NCBI GenBank assembly: GCA_014529385.2
Contig: CM043952.1
Location: 155,225,057 to 155,289,056 of the forward strand
Direction: 5' to 3'
From: Adiantum capillus-veneris
Lineage: Eukaryota; Streptophyta; Polypodiopsida; Polypodiales; Pteridaceae
DNA: 64,000 nucleotides
The position numbers were made by a program, and so were the translations under genes. The notes under the pieces are model-generated. The model searched no databases and had not been told where the DNA came from. It worked only from the letters and a program-made list of their open reading frames with translations. Shown one piece after another: positions 1 to 11,009 of the stretch; position 1 is the stretch's first letter; every line of letters begins with the position of its first letter.

Positions 1-3000
1 CTCTGGCGTGCCTTCTTGCTCTCTAGCGTGTTGTCCTCTCAGCTCCTCAATCCGCTTTAGGAGTTTCTGTTTTTCTATTTCAGCTTCTTCTCCCATATTC
101 ACGAGGAGGTATTTCAACTCAGAGTTTATCTTCCCCACCTCCTCGAGCTTTATTTTGACACTTTCTAATTCCTCTTGCATGGCTTTTTGTTCTTCTTCCA
201 TTCGTGTTTGCATAACAATTGACCTTCTTGCCATCATTAATCGTTGCTTTTTCTCTAGAGTCAGCTCCTTCTGAAGTACTTGCATCTGTTCTTCATAAAT
301 TTGGCTTTTCGTAGTGATGTGAGTCGAGGTAGTAGCTCTGACTCTGGAAGAAGATGCCCGTAGCCTCTGGATGGTTTGATCTTTCACTTTAAGCTGGTCC
401 TTGAGCTCAAGGACCTCATCCTGGATGGATTCTTGATCTATCTCCTCCTTTTCTTTGGCGTTTCGCATTGCTTCAACTTCTTTAGACTCCTCAGCCAGCT
501 GTAGGGTCAGGTTATCCCTTTCCCTCTCTGCATCTATCAATGATTTGCTGAGTTGCTTACACTCCTCTTCGACTCCTTACATTCTTTGGGCTGCTGCTTG
601 ATTTTCTTTTCCATTTTTTGGAATCTTTGCAATGCCCTTGCTAGACTGGCCTGTAGCTCCGCTTCTCTCTCTTTCTGCCTTTGACTTTGTCCTTGTAAAG
701 AGTCTACTTCCAGCTTTATCTTCATTTCAGTGGCCTTGAGAGCTGCCATCTCACTTTCTGAGGCCATGGACTGCGCTCTTAACCCGGTTAACTTTGTAAT
801 CACCACATCCCAATCGTTGGAGGGCGCGTGCAGGTCCACTGTATCTGTGGCCATCTCTTTTAGTTCTACTAACCTGATGCTTTGCATTTGTTCCTTAGGC
901 CCTGTTCTTGCCAAGTCGAATGCGACTATGGCAGCCTCTTCTTTTGTGTATCCTGCAGCTAGGAGGTCCAAAAATGTGCTGTATGCTTCATTTGGCTTTG
1001 TCACATCACTCTTGGGTTTAACCTCTTCCCTTTCCTGGCTTTGTCCTTTCTTGGACTTTTCCTGGCCTTCGTGTTTGTCTTCCTCCTCTTTATCTTCTTG
1101 TGGAGGGCTACGAGGAGGTGGTGAGGGAGGTGGGCTGGACTCAGGGCTGGCCGGTAGAGATGTAGGCTTTTTCTTTAAATCTCGGTCTGCCTTTGTCTTC
1201 CTTTCTCTGTCTTGGTTTTACTGCTTGTCTAGTAGTTTCTGTCGTACCTGCTCCACTTTCTCTTTTGTAAAAGGTACATGCGGATATTTTATGATGCGGA
1301 ATCAAGAATCTCAAAATTTTTAATATAATCTTCGAATCTGTCCCTTTGAACCCTTCGGGATGATCCCGACATTGCTTCTAGAGACGGCTTCTAGAGTTCA
1401 CTCAAATCGCCTTTAACACTAGCATGGTAACATGACACTTTTATGTCCTTGGACACTTTTGTGTCTTGTTAAGTGACCATTTTGCTTGAATTATTTGAAG
1501 AGTATGAAAATGAATTTCTAGGTGCTATATATCCACAAAGTTGCCCTATGAGCTGAAAAAAACTTAGCATTTTTTTTTTTAGTATCGATCTCACCATTAA
1601 CCTTACTCTTGCACAACATTTTTGAACCTAAATTGTGTGAAAAAACGGGTCCTATTTTTGGTTTTTTTTCAAATTTTGGCAACTATACCACTCTAAACTT
1701 CATGTTTGTGAGGTTTAGATGGCTAGAGGTTAGGCCTTCATAGTTCTCAACATGCTTTGATGCTTGTAGGGAGAGCTAAGTGTTAAAATTGAAAGTTATG
1801 ACCAATTTACAAGAATTGCATAGTCCTGTTTTTTGGCCAAAATTAGCACTTTTATGATTTTTTGGGTGGCTTTCTTGATATCCAAATTCAATTTTGATTG
1901 TGTAAGTGTAATGTATAAAATACATCTAATCTTCCTTGAGTTTTGGGGGACCTAATATGCTATATAGCATAGTATATGATGATGGTTGAGTTTTTTGATT
2001 GCTGAAGAATACGATACATTTTAGAGTAGCAAGTATAACTTTCTCAATATTGCTAGTTTCTTAGTCCAATTGTGTGTATTTTGTAGGTAGTGACCATATC
2101 TAATCATAGACTACAAACTTGGCTAGATATTGAGTAGTTTCTATGGGTTTCTAGAGGTCATAATGCTAAACCCAGTTTTTTCATGTTTGTTGTATTTAGC
2201 ACTTTATCATTCTCCCCAAGGTTCCAATTGTAAGAGATCCATTATCCTTTTGACATGCTCCATGGCTCCTTTTGAATCCAAAGGCCCAAAGGGAACTAAG
2301 AAAACATGTATATAGTATCTGTATTGAGCGTGACTATAGAAACTTTGATGATAGGTCCGCAGAATGGCAAAAATGTAACTTTTTGGTACCTTTTTTTTTG
2401 CCCAAAAAAAAATTTGTGAGGTAAAAGAAACCATATGTTTTGGTCACCAACCCATTGAAGTTAACGGGGCATTTTATCTCATGTCCTACAAAAATCTCCA
2501 CTCTTATTTATATGCAATCAACCGTAAGAAATTGTTGTTTTGGGCAAAATGCACTGGTCCATCAACTTTGGAGACTTGCAGTGACCAAGGGATGAGAAAA
2601 ATTACATGTTTATTATTTTTTCCATATGTAGTAGTTATTGAACTATAAGCTCATGAAAGGATTTTTCAAAATGAGTGGATCTACTATGGTTTTGGAAATT
2701 TTTCCCAAAACCCTGAAAGGACACTTTTATGTCTTGTTAGGTTACCATTATAGTGTTAAGGGCCCTTTCTGCTCTGAAGCTCTCCATCAGCCGCTCTAGT
2801 CTTGTCGCTTTTTGTGACTTTGTCTCTTTTTCCGGCACTTGGACAAATTCTTTCTTTTCCTTCTTTTGCTCGGGGTGCTCTTCTTGAACAGGCTCTAGCC
2901 GTCTTTTCAATATTGTGGCAACCCTTGGTGCTTTTTGTGGCTCGTCTTCTTTGTCTTCTTTGAGCCTGAACCAGTCGTTTTGTGACGGGGGGTCAGTCCA

Positions 3001-3788
3001 TCTTCCTTTTGTGTGCAATGCCCCATAAATCACCTTAGTGATTAGTTCTCCTGGCACAATATATGTGGGCTTCTTGTTACCCATCTTCACTAGGTTGTCA
3101 TGTATATATGCTGCATAATTGATTATCTTTGGAGTGCTCTTCATCATTGCCCAAGTGAATGTCGTCGCAATTGCTCCTGGCGGCATTCTGTACTTTTGTG
3201 GCCGCTTCGTGCACATATGGAAGTATTGGTTGTACAACTGACTCATGATTGCCACTTTTGGGTTGGCAATATCTTCAAAAGTGTAGTTACCTTTCTTCTC
3301 AGTGTACACCTTGACATCATCTCTTCTTTTAGTTACACTATCCTCCTTGTTGGAGAGGTCTAGTGCATCTGCAACAAATTGCTTGGTGATGTCTATTTCT
3401 ATTTCTGACCTGCCTTGCAGATCGGTTACTCTGGCCACTCCATCTTCTTTGATGGTCGTCACAAACTCCCACACTCTCTTTATGTCAATTCCGACAGGTA
3501 CAGCTTCGAAATAGTTGTGGAGATCAATCTTCTCCAAGTATTCGGCCATCTTGCTTCTTACGAACTCATTGAGTCCCGCGGTAGCATTGGTAGCTCGATC
3601 ACATTCCCTTCAGTGTCTTTGAACACTCCTTGGTAGATCTTTAGGTCGTTGGACTCTAGCAGATCTTCTTGGATCCATGTGCTGGTGGGCTTTAGTGTTC
3701 CTTCTGGTATGATGAAGGGCTCCACTTCTTCTAGGTAATCCTTAATGGTCATTATTTTCTTATTTGTCGGTGACTTCGCAGCTGCCAT
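1..3788 (-). mobile_element. Unassigned TE-type ORF block (coiled coil)
   Basis: Read on the minus strand, this block starts with a protein opening MAAAKSPTNKKIMTIKDYLE (from 3788). It continues with a globular part between 3549 and 2737 (for example YFEAVPVGIDIKRVWEFV) and ends in a long Glu/Lys/Gln-rich coiled coil from about 1004 to the window start, where it runs off the edge. I do not recognise the family. The block lies on the same strand as element I, and the sequence ahead of it carries the palindromes found in the element I leader, so it may be an extra ORF of that element or a separate retroelement. It is interrupted by the TIR element at 1417-2755 and looks broken. Confidence 0.45.
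1417..2755. mobile_element. TIR element copy 1 (TTAA- or TA-flanked, non-autonomous)
   Basis: This 1339 bp element starts CACTAGCATGGTAAC and ends in its imperfect inverted complement (GTTACCATTATAGTG). It is flanked by TTAA at 1413-1416 and 2756-2759. Inside each end is a similar stretch in the same orientation, GACACTTTTATGTC followed by TGTTAAGTGACC or TGTTAGGTTACC. No ORF resembles a transposase, so it is non-autonomous. It sits inside the coiled-coil ORF block. A second copy lies at 59047-60367. The duplication can be read as TTAA (piggyBac-like) or as TA with an extra A in the inverted repeat (Tc1/mariner-like); the sequence alone does not decide. Confidence 0.85.
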
Positions 3789-3953
3789 AGATCCTGTTGC
3801 ACTCAGTAGTCCGAAGTTAGCGTTTTTTGCATATTAGCTGGGAAACTGAGTTTTATCTATCCAAATGACTTGAAAATTGAAAATAAAGCTTAAAAGGAAC
3901 TTGTGAAACTGTGCATGTGCTCACAGTGCAATTCTGGCCAAAATTTTCCCTCT

Positions 3954-4838
3954 AGACATCCTACGCGTAGAATGTCTTTTTCATCATAATTGGGTGATAC
4001 TTGACATGCTCGTAGTCCTTGGCCTATGGAACATGGCTATATGCTTGGATATGGATTTGGGTATCAAAAAGTGGATTTTATGGGCTGATTCACGCTTTAG
4101 GTCACAAATTGGGTAGAAAGTCCATAACAGATAGCAAGTGATGTCCAAATGGGTTGAAAATTGATATAAGGGCTCATTGCACCATGCTATTGGCTTCCAT
4201 GATGTCACTCTTTGCACAGAAGATCTAAATTATGCTGGAGACATCCTACGTGTAGGATGTCTATTCCATCAAAATGGCATTGGATTTGTTATGTGGGTAG
4301 TCCTTGGCCTGTGGAACATGGCTATGCTCTTGGATTTGGATTTGGATTTGGATACGGATTGATGCTTGTAAGAGACTGTGTAGTGTTTTTGGGCTCAAAA
4401 CGTGTATCTTGAAGGTGTTGGGGGTCAAAAATAATTATAATGGCTTCAAAATTGGTATATGAGCTCTTGATGATGATGTGATTGGATCTGGAATGGGCAA
4501 ACATCCTCTATAGGCCAAAAATGTCAAATAAACATCCTACGCGTAGGATGTTTACTTCACCAATTTTTGCTTCTGACCACACAGATTGGTTGGTTATGTG
4601 CTTGTGAATGTGTTGTGCAAGTTTCATGTGATTTGGACAATATTTGGTAGGTCTATGGCCCATTATTGCCTCTATGCCCTAACTTTGCATTTTTTCATGC
4701 ATATGAGGTCAATTTTGGTCCAAATGTGATGAAACTTGGCGGCTAGCATGTAAAGGTCATTCAAAAAATGGGTGTGATGAAAAATGTTGGGATCTGTGCC
4801 CAGAAATACCCTTGAGACATCCTACACGTAGGATGTCT
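3954..4838. repeat. Palindrome array A (four 24-mers)
   Basis: Four copies of a near-perfect 24-bp palindrome, half-site AGACATCCTACG, lie at 3954-3977, 4239-4262, 4530-4553 and 4815-4838. The spacing is 285, 291 and 285 bp. The intervening DNA also shows diverged tandem similarity, for example the phrase GTCCTTGGCCT near 4015 and 4290. The third copy is a perfect palindrome with matching changes in both arms (AAACATCC and GGATGTTT). The array lies just ahead of the minus-strand coiled-coil ORF. Its function is unknown. Confidence 0.8.
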
Positions 4839-5649
4839 CTTGATGATTTTCTCATGGATTTTGTCACTAGTTCCTGCCCTTGGTCCCCCTGAGTCTCTTT
4901 TAAGCCTAATTTCAACAAAAAAGTCAAATGGATAGAAAGTAACTCCCTGTGTGGACTTCAGAGCCTCCGAGCCATTTTCTAACTTTTGGAGTGCTTTTTG
5001 GCGATGAAATTTCTTGATGTTGGTCTCCATAGCTTCCCGATCCCTTGGGGATCCTTGCCGTATGGTTTTTGTCGACTTTGGCTTCACCGGAGCTTCATTT
5101 GGCAATTTGTCGCTCTAGAAGCACCCGTGGTTGAGTTTACATATCTTCGATCATTTGTGGTGGTCCACCACCATAGGACTTGGTTGTTGATGGGCTAGGA
5201 AAGCCGCTCGTGAAGTTTGGTGGCAAACGGGCATGCGGTTTGGCCGCGAGAGCTTTTTGATGCTTTGTGTTTCTGATGCCATTTCTGAAGTTTAGTGCCG
5301 CTTCGGATCACTTTTTGGTCATGTGGGCCACATAGACTTGTCGAGCATGTCGAGATGCTCCTGCCCATGAATTTTGGTAGCATTTGGATGCCTTTTCGCC
5401 GATTTCTCATTTGGTGGCCTCTTGCGGGATTCTAGGAATTAGGGTTTTTCCCGATGGTTTTCTACTGCCTTTGGACATCCTTGACTGGTCTCCTATGCTA
5501 GGGTAAGCTGCCGACGAAGTTTCATTGCTTTTGGGTTAGCCGTTAGGTGGCCGCCTCTACTTGTAGGTCTCTACCGCCTGCTTTGTGTGTGAACCCTACG
5601 CTAGTTTTCGCGACAAAATGACACACATGCGCGAAAAGCTCAAGGTGGT
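4839..5649. other. Spacer, nothing recognised
   Basis: This moderately GC-rich stretch lies between the palindrome array and the homologous 3' part of element I. Several ORFs of 70-114 codons exist on both strands, but none resembles a known protein. No LTR ends, primer site or inverted repeats were seen here. Confidence 0.5.
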
Positions 5650-6591
5650 GATCCTACCTCTCATGTTTGAAGCCCTTCGGGTAGTCGTGTGCGTCGTAGA
5701 AGCTGCTAGAAGGTCCGTTCGCTCTAGGTGGCAGAACCTCTCTCGAAAAGGTCAATAGTGAAAATGAGCTAAAATTGAGGTGAAAATTTCTTATAATGGA
5801 GGCCCCAAACCACTTTTCAAGAAATTTGACATGTGCTCCCAACTTCTTGCGAGATGCGGTTTAGGCTCAAAAATTTCTTGATTTGGACTCCATTTGCTCT
5901 GTTTACCAGAAATTTGGCATTTCGGTCAAAATCTGTCCAAAACACGCTTTCTGCTCCAGTCTCATAATTGCACCCCCACTATACCATAGGTTGTCCTTTA
6001 GTCACTGATCATCCCCATATTTTTTGTTTTTCATTACGACCGTTTTTCACCTGCTTTTTGTATTTTTTAAGTTTGCAAAATTAAAAGGAAAATAGCAAAT
6101 CCGACCCAGAAAATCCTCAAAAATCATAATAAATCACAAACATCACCGCAAAACATTATATACACTCCCATGCAATTTATATGGCCGGATTTATCCGTTT
6201 TACCAATATTTTGCCCGAAAAATGGCTATTTCTACTTATATACACACACCTAGGGGCTTGATTTGGCGTTTGGCCCCATATACCTATAGATACATGCTGT
6301 ATAAGGGCATATGTACTTGGGTTAGTCCATAAAAATCCGCAATCAAACAACAACCCTTAAAATAGTCGAAAATCATGCCCCCTTTTTTTTCTTTTTCTGC
6401 ATTTAAGAATGCCTCCCCCCCTCCTAGCCGGAGTCCTCCCGGACGACAAGGTATCACCTCGGAGTATGTGCCATGCATAGGTTGAAAAATTTATGCTAAT
6501 GCTTGGCCAATTAATGTGGCCCTAGTTTATGCATATCGGTCAATGCATGGAAAAATTAATGTTGTGCAAGAGAAGGGAATAAGCAACATGC
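5650..6591 (-). mobile_element. Element I copy 1, region after the last ORF
   Basis: This is the non-coding stretch after the tryptophan-repeat ORF. It is closely similar to 32836-33760 in copy 2, so it belongs to the element. It contains a purine run around 6374-6394 and 6411-6422 (minus strand), a TATATAAG motif near 6236-6243 and the phrase CACACACCTAGGGGCTTG shared with copy 2. A 3' LTR starting TGATTTTCGAC at about 6375 is conceivable, but it does not match the 5' LTR, so I do not call one. Confidence 0.5.
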
Positions 6592-7278
6592 TTATTGGCA
6601 TTTGCCGTCGAGGTTTCCTATTTTCTTTGCAAGTAACAGCTGTAACTCTACTGCTCTCTGTTTAATTGTCTTTTTTGCAAAAGGCAATCGCTTTGCCGCT
6701 ACTGTTGATATAGACGTAGTTGTTTCTATGGAGAGGGTTGGCTTGGCCAGAATGGCCGTGGACCGTATTGCTTTTGCTTTCCATGGGTAGCTTGTTTTTG
6801 CCGGTTTGTGTAGGTGTTTTTCTACTTCCTGTGTTGCCATTGTTTTGTTGTTGCTGATTGGCATCCACATAAGTTTGTTTTCCTTTTTCAAATGCAGTTC
6901 TCTTCCTTCCATTGTTGCTTGTACTGAAGGGAGTTCCTTTTGCTTTTGTTTTGGTATCCAAATGCAAGTAACATTTGGGTTATTGCTAAACATTTTCTTT
7001 GGGATCCATATATGTTTTATGCCCTTGGTTTCTAGTTGAACTATCTGCTTCGGTTGATGAATTCTTTCGTTGCATTGTTTTTGGTCTGCCATGTCATTTC
7101 TATCCTTCCGCATCCATACTTGTTTCCCTTGTTTTGGTAACCTAGATCTTTGCATGGCGGTCGGTGACTTCGTATGTATGTAGTTAGCATGGTTGGCTTT
7201 TACCTGTTTGTTAGCCTTGGGTATCATGTTGTTCTTTGGTGGCACTCTTGCTTTTGGCTCTTTTTCCAGTGATTGCAT
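6592..7278 (-). CDS. Element I tryptophan-repeat ORF (copy 1)
   Basis: This reading frame encodes about 228 residues of a very basic, Gln/Lys-rich protein with a recurring tryptophan motif: KQVWMRK, KHIWIPKK, TCIWIPKQ and KLMWMPIS, roughly 25-40 residues apart. The C-terminus is basic (KKTIKQRAVELQLLLAKK). Copy 2 keeps an equivalent frame at 33762-34484 with the same motifs, which argues that it once coded for protein. It follows the second retropepsin-like domain. I do not recognise the family; nucleic-acid binding is a guess from its charge. Confidence 0.6.
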   Translation of the reverse strand: MQSLEKEPKARVPPKNNMIPKANKQVKANHANYIHTKSPTAMQRSRLPKQGKQVWMRKDRNDMADQKQCNERIHQPKQIVQLETKGIKHIWIPKKMFSNNPNVTCIWIPKQKQKELPSVQATMEGRELHLKKENKLMWMPISNNKTMATQEVEKHLHKPAKTSYPWKAKAIRSTAILAKPTLSIETTTSISTVAAKRLPFAKKTIKQRAVELQLLLAKKIGNLDGKCQ

Positions 7279-7305
7279 GGTTGGCAGCTGATTATTCCAA
7301 TATTG

Positions 7306-7833
7306 CTAAGAAAAGGCTATTACCTGTTGTTCTTGTGCATGCTGAATTTTGACTGCATTCACATTCCAATCTATCTGTACATTGTACTCTTTTTGCCAAG
7401 GTTGTCCCAACATCATTCGGTGTTGTGTGCTTTCATCCTCAGCTACATAAAATTTGGGTGGGTAAATAAATTGACGTACTTGTACATGCAATATAGTCCA
7501 TCCCAATGTTTTCAACGAGTGTGATGTACTACTTTCCAGCACTTGAGGACTAAGATGAAGTTGACCTATGGATTTGAGTTGTTGGTATAATCCGTAAGAG
7601 ATCAAATTTGCTTGATCTCGAGAATCAAGCAATGCCGTCGATTCAACTTGATTCCTACCCACTTTGACTACAATTATTGTCTCCAATGTGTCTTCATCCA
7701 ACTGTGTTATTCGAATGGCATTGATTTGCAATGGTGCTTCACCTTGTTGTTGTTCTTGCAGAAGTCTTTGTTTTGCAATGCGTTCTTTTGCTTCTGCTTG
7801 AGCTTCTTCTTTTACTCTCTGTTTTTCCTTCAT
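7306..7833 (-). CDS. Element I second retropepsin-like domain (copy 1)
   Basis: This minus-strand frame begins with a charged stretch (MKEKQRVKEEAQAEAKERI) that resembles the lysine-rich tail often seen after a Gypsy integrase. It continues into a retropepsin-like fold: a D-S-type active-site region near 7620, ANLISYGLYQQLK after it, and the closing motif MMLGQPWQKEYNV near 7385-7420, equivalent to the usual ILGRPW. It lies downstream of integrase and is a different sequence from the protease at 11802-12172. Copy 2 has the same domain, split by element II. It is a fossil. Confidence 0.65.
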   Translation of the reverse strand: MKEKQRVKEEAQAEAKERIAKQRLLQEQQQGEAPLQINAIRITQLDEDTLETIIVVKVGRNQVESTALLDSRDQANLISYGLYQQLKSIGQLHLSPQVLESSTSHSLKTLGWTILHVQVRQFIYPPKFYVAEDESTQHRMMLGQPWQKEYNVQIDWNVNAVKIQHAQEQQVIAFS

Positions 7834-7883
7834 TCATTGTTTTCCTTGATGAATTTGTTGAAGCATATCCTATGTGAGTGGTA

Positions 7884-9440
7884 GATGATATTTCTTCAGT
7901 CGACATCCACTAATCCAGTTCGGCATTTCTTCACCTGCTAATGCAGCAAGCTTGACAGCTCCGCCTTGTGATAGATCACTAATCACAAAGGGTCCCATCC
8001 CTCACTTTTTAAGTTTCTTGGCATGTTGCTTCAAAGTATAAACAAGTACATAATCACCTGTTTTGAACTCTTTAGTGTGCACATGCTTGTCAAAAAGCTC
8101 TTTTTGTCTTCTCTTTTTAGCGTAGATTGAAGCTACAGCTCTCAAGCGGAGTTCATCTAGCTTTTCAAGATCATCTATTCTTGAATAGAGCTCATTCCCT
8201 GTCCATTCTAAGCGTTCCGCTACTCATAGAGTTGGAATTAGAAACTCTATGGGTAGTATAGCATTTAGGCCAAACACCATGTTGTACGGTGTTGTTCCTA
8301 TCGATGTTTTGTAAGCTACCCTGTATGCCCATAGAGTGTAGTGTAAGCTGCTGATCCCAATATGTTCTTGATTCGGACATAATTTTAGTGAGAACCGTGC
8401 ATAGTGTTTTATTTGTGGCCTCAGCTTGTCCATTTGCTTGTGGATGGTATGGAGCAGATTTCCTATGTATGACCATGAATTCCTCTAGCAGATATTCAAT
8501 GACTTCATTAAGAAAATGTGTTCCACGATCACTGACAATTTCTATTGGTAAACCGTATCGTACAAAAACATTCTCATACAAAAATTTTGCAGTGGTCCGT
8601 GCATCTGCTTTTTGCGTTGCCTTGGCTTCCGCCCATTTTGTGAGATAGTCCGTAGCCACAATGATATATTGGGTATGGGTGCGATATGCAGGTGGTGAGA
8701 TAGGTCCCATAAAATCAATGCCCCATTTTGAAAATGCTCTTGCTCCCATCATTGGCCGTAGTGGCATCTCATCTCTCTTTATTGGCACCTTGGTGCGCTA
8801 ACATGCGTCACAACGCTTTACAAACTCTTTAGCATCCATATGCAATGTAGGACACCATATTCCTGCGGGTTAAGACAATTTTTGCCGTCATATCGCCCGA
8901 AAAATGGCCTCCACTTATTCCGCTATGTGCATGTTCTAGAATCGGCAAGTATTCACTTTCACTTGCACAGATTCTAAGTTGATTGTCCTTTCCTCGCTTA
9001 TAGAGTTGGTTCCCAATTAACTGAAAGTCGCAAGCTTCCAGCTCTATAACCCTTTTCCGTGCTCTTGTGATGTTCTCAGGAAATGTCCTGGTGGTTAAGA
9101 AATCAATGATATATTGACTCTATGTAGGTGCAATGTTTACCTGAGACAATGTCGCATGATTTACTGGTCGTTTGGCACTACATATAGTATAATTGGTAAC
9201 ATAAGAATGTGTCCGCATACATTGTTGGCCAATAAACCCCTAAGTGTTTCAGTCTCTCGTGTGTTTTCATTGTTGAACAATGAAAAGCACAATCCTGGAC
9301 ATGTGCTTCTTCAAGGTAGCACTCAGATTCTTCCGGATTTATACATAATCGTAGGATTTGGTCTGATCCTAGATGATATAGCCGTCCTGCTATCAACTGG
9401 ACGTTTTTTGTTTGTCAAATTGTCTGTTGTTTGGATATGT
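7884..9440 (-). CDS. Element I integrase (copy 1)
   Basis: The catalytic core lies at 8192-8788, with the start of its D-D-E region at WGIDFMGPISPP, the second acid at IVSDRGTHF and the glutamate at NGQAEATNKT. The zinc-binding region lies just upstream (EHAHSGISGGHFS near 8900-8950), and a second similar stretch (RLYHLGSDQILRLC, then EEAHVQDCAFHCS) lies at about 9178-9396. Downstream are a GPY/F-type module (GMGPFVI near 7985-8005) and the phrase GEEMPNWISGCRLKKY. These parts would insert the cDNA into the genome. The region is broken. Confidence 0.75.
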
Positions 9441-9495
9441 ATTCCGTATTATCAAACCTACTTCCAAAGGAAAGAATGCTAACAATTTCCTGAGA

Positions 9496-11009
9496 CTATT
9501 TGGGTATCATTTCAATATTGAAAAGATAAGCATCTGGTATGTCATCATCTACTCCTTCAGGAGCTTCCCCATTGTGTATCCTTGAAAGATGGTCCGCTCG
9601 TAGATGGGTTTTACCCTTTTTCACGACCAGTGTGAAATCAAACTCTAGCAATATAATAAACCAGCGTACAATTTTCCCTGTATTGCATGGTTTGTTTACT
9701 AGATACAAAAGAGCTTAATGATCTGTAAAGAACACAAATTTGTTTGCAAGCAAATAAAGCCGAAATTTATTTGCAACATAAATCATTCCTAACCCTTCTT
9801 GTTCGGTGGTAGTGTAGTTCTTTTCCGCACTATTTAACTGTCGGCTTGCATAACAAACTGGAAAATCCATTGTTTCGTCTCCAGGTTGAGCTAGAATACT
9901 CTCGATTGCATATGCAGAAGCATCAATGTGAACATGGAATATCTTTTCCCAATCCGGTGCTTTAAGTACAGGTGCTGATATAAGGTTTTCCTTCAGCTTT
10001 TGAAATGAATTTTCACACTCGTTGGTCCAAAGGTCTACTATGACTTTGGCTTTGTCTAGGTCAGTGGTTATGCCATTTCTTGAGACAATGTGTCCTAAGA
10101 TGCGGCCTTGCTTCACCATAAAGATACACTTTTCCGAGTTAAGACAGATTCGATATGTTCTGCATTTTTCAAAGACCTTTTGCAAATGGTCAATATGTTC
10201 CTCTCGTAGTAGAGAGTGTACACAAAGATCATCCATGTATATTTCTAAGAATATTCTCAAGTATTCTTTGAACGCGTGCGTCATTAACCTTTGGAAGGTA
10301 GCTGGGGCATTAGTTAAGCCAAAGGGCATAACTCGATACGCATAAATTTCCCATTCTGTGGCAAACGCTGTTTTGTGTTGATCCTCCCTTGCAATTGCCA
10401 ATTGGTTGTATCCTGAAAACCCATCAGAAAGGAATAGGCCCGTTTTCTAGCCACCCGCTCAAGTACATGTTATGTGATTGGCAAGGGATAATTATCCCTT
10501 ATGGTGGCTGCATTTACCTTTTTGAGGTTTACACACACTCGCAGTTTTTTGTTCTTTTTGGAAACTACCACAATGGGTGACACCCAATCTGTATGTTCAA
10601 TTTCATAGATGAATTCAGCTTCCATCAGCTTGTCAATATCCTCTTTGATTCGTTTAGCAAATGTATCATTGTATGTATAAGGACGTTGTTTACTAGGTTT
10701 TGCATCCAATTTCAAAGGAATTTTATGTTGGCATATCGATGGATCAGCTCCTTTGAGGTCTTTATAGGACCATGCAAACACATCTTTATATTTCTTGAGA
10801 AGTTGTGTTAGCCGTTCTTCTTCTTCAGGCTCTAAATCGTTTTCTATATAGACCGGCTGAGGATTTTCACCAGGTTCCGCGAGGTCTATCCTTTTTGAAT
10901 TTTCAGGCCCATCATAAGATTCTTGGTAGGTTCTTTCCCTAACTGGTGGCATCATGATGATTTTTCTATCCTCGATGGTAAATTTCCGATAGTGTGATGG
11001 TACATTCAT
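9496..11009 (-). CDS. Element I reverse transcriptase-RNase H (copy 1)
   Basis: RT begins after FAWSYKDLKG and continues with the RT finger segment KLMEAEFIYEIEHTDWVSPI. It then shows VMPFGLTNAPATFQRLM and the catalytic YMDDL near 10230. Gypsy-type RNase H follows, with FHVHIDASAYAI, CYASRQLNSAEKNYTTTEQE and a closing HLRADHLSRIHNG near 9600. The order protease, RT, RNase H, integrase identifies Ty3/Gypsy. The region is broken. Confidence 0.85.

Noticed and set aside
730-1323. Plus-strand ORF of 197 codons
   Set aside because: It is the antisense of the minus-strand coiled-coil frame and has no domain.
6236-6375. 3' LTR of element I starting TGATTTTCGAC after a purine run
   Set aside because: It does not match the 5' LTR at 17966-18872, so the resemblance to an LTR start is not enough.
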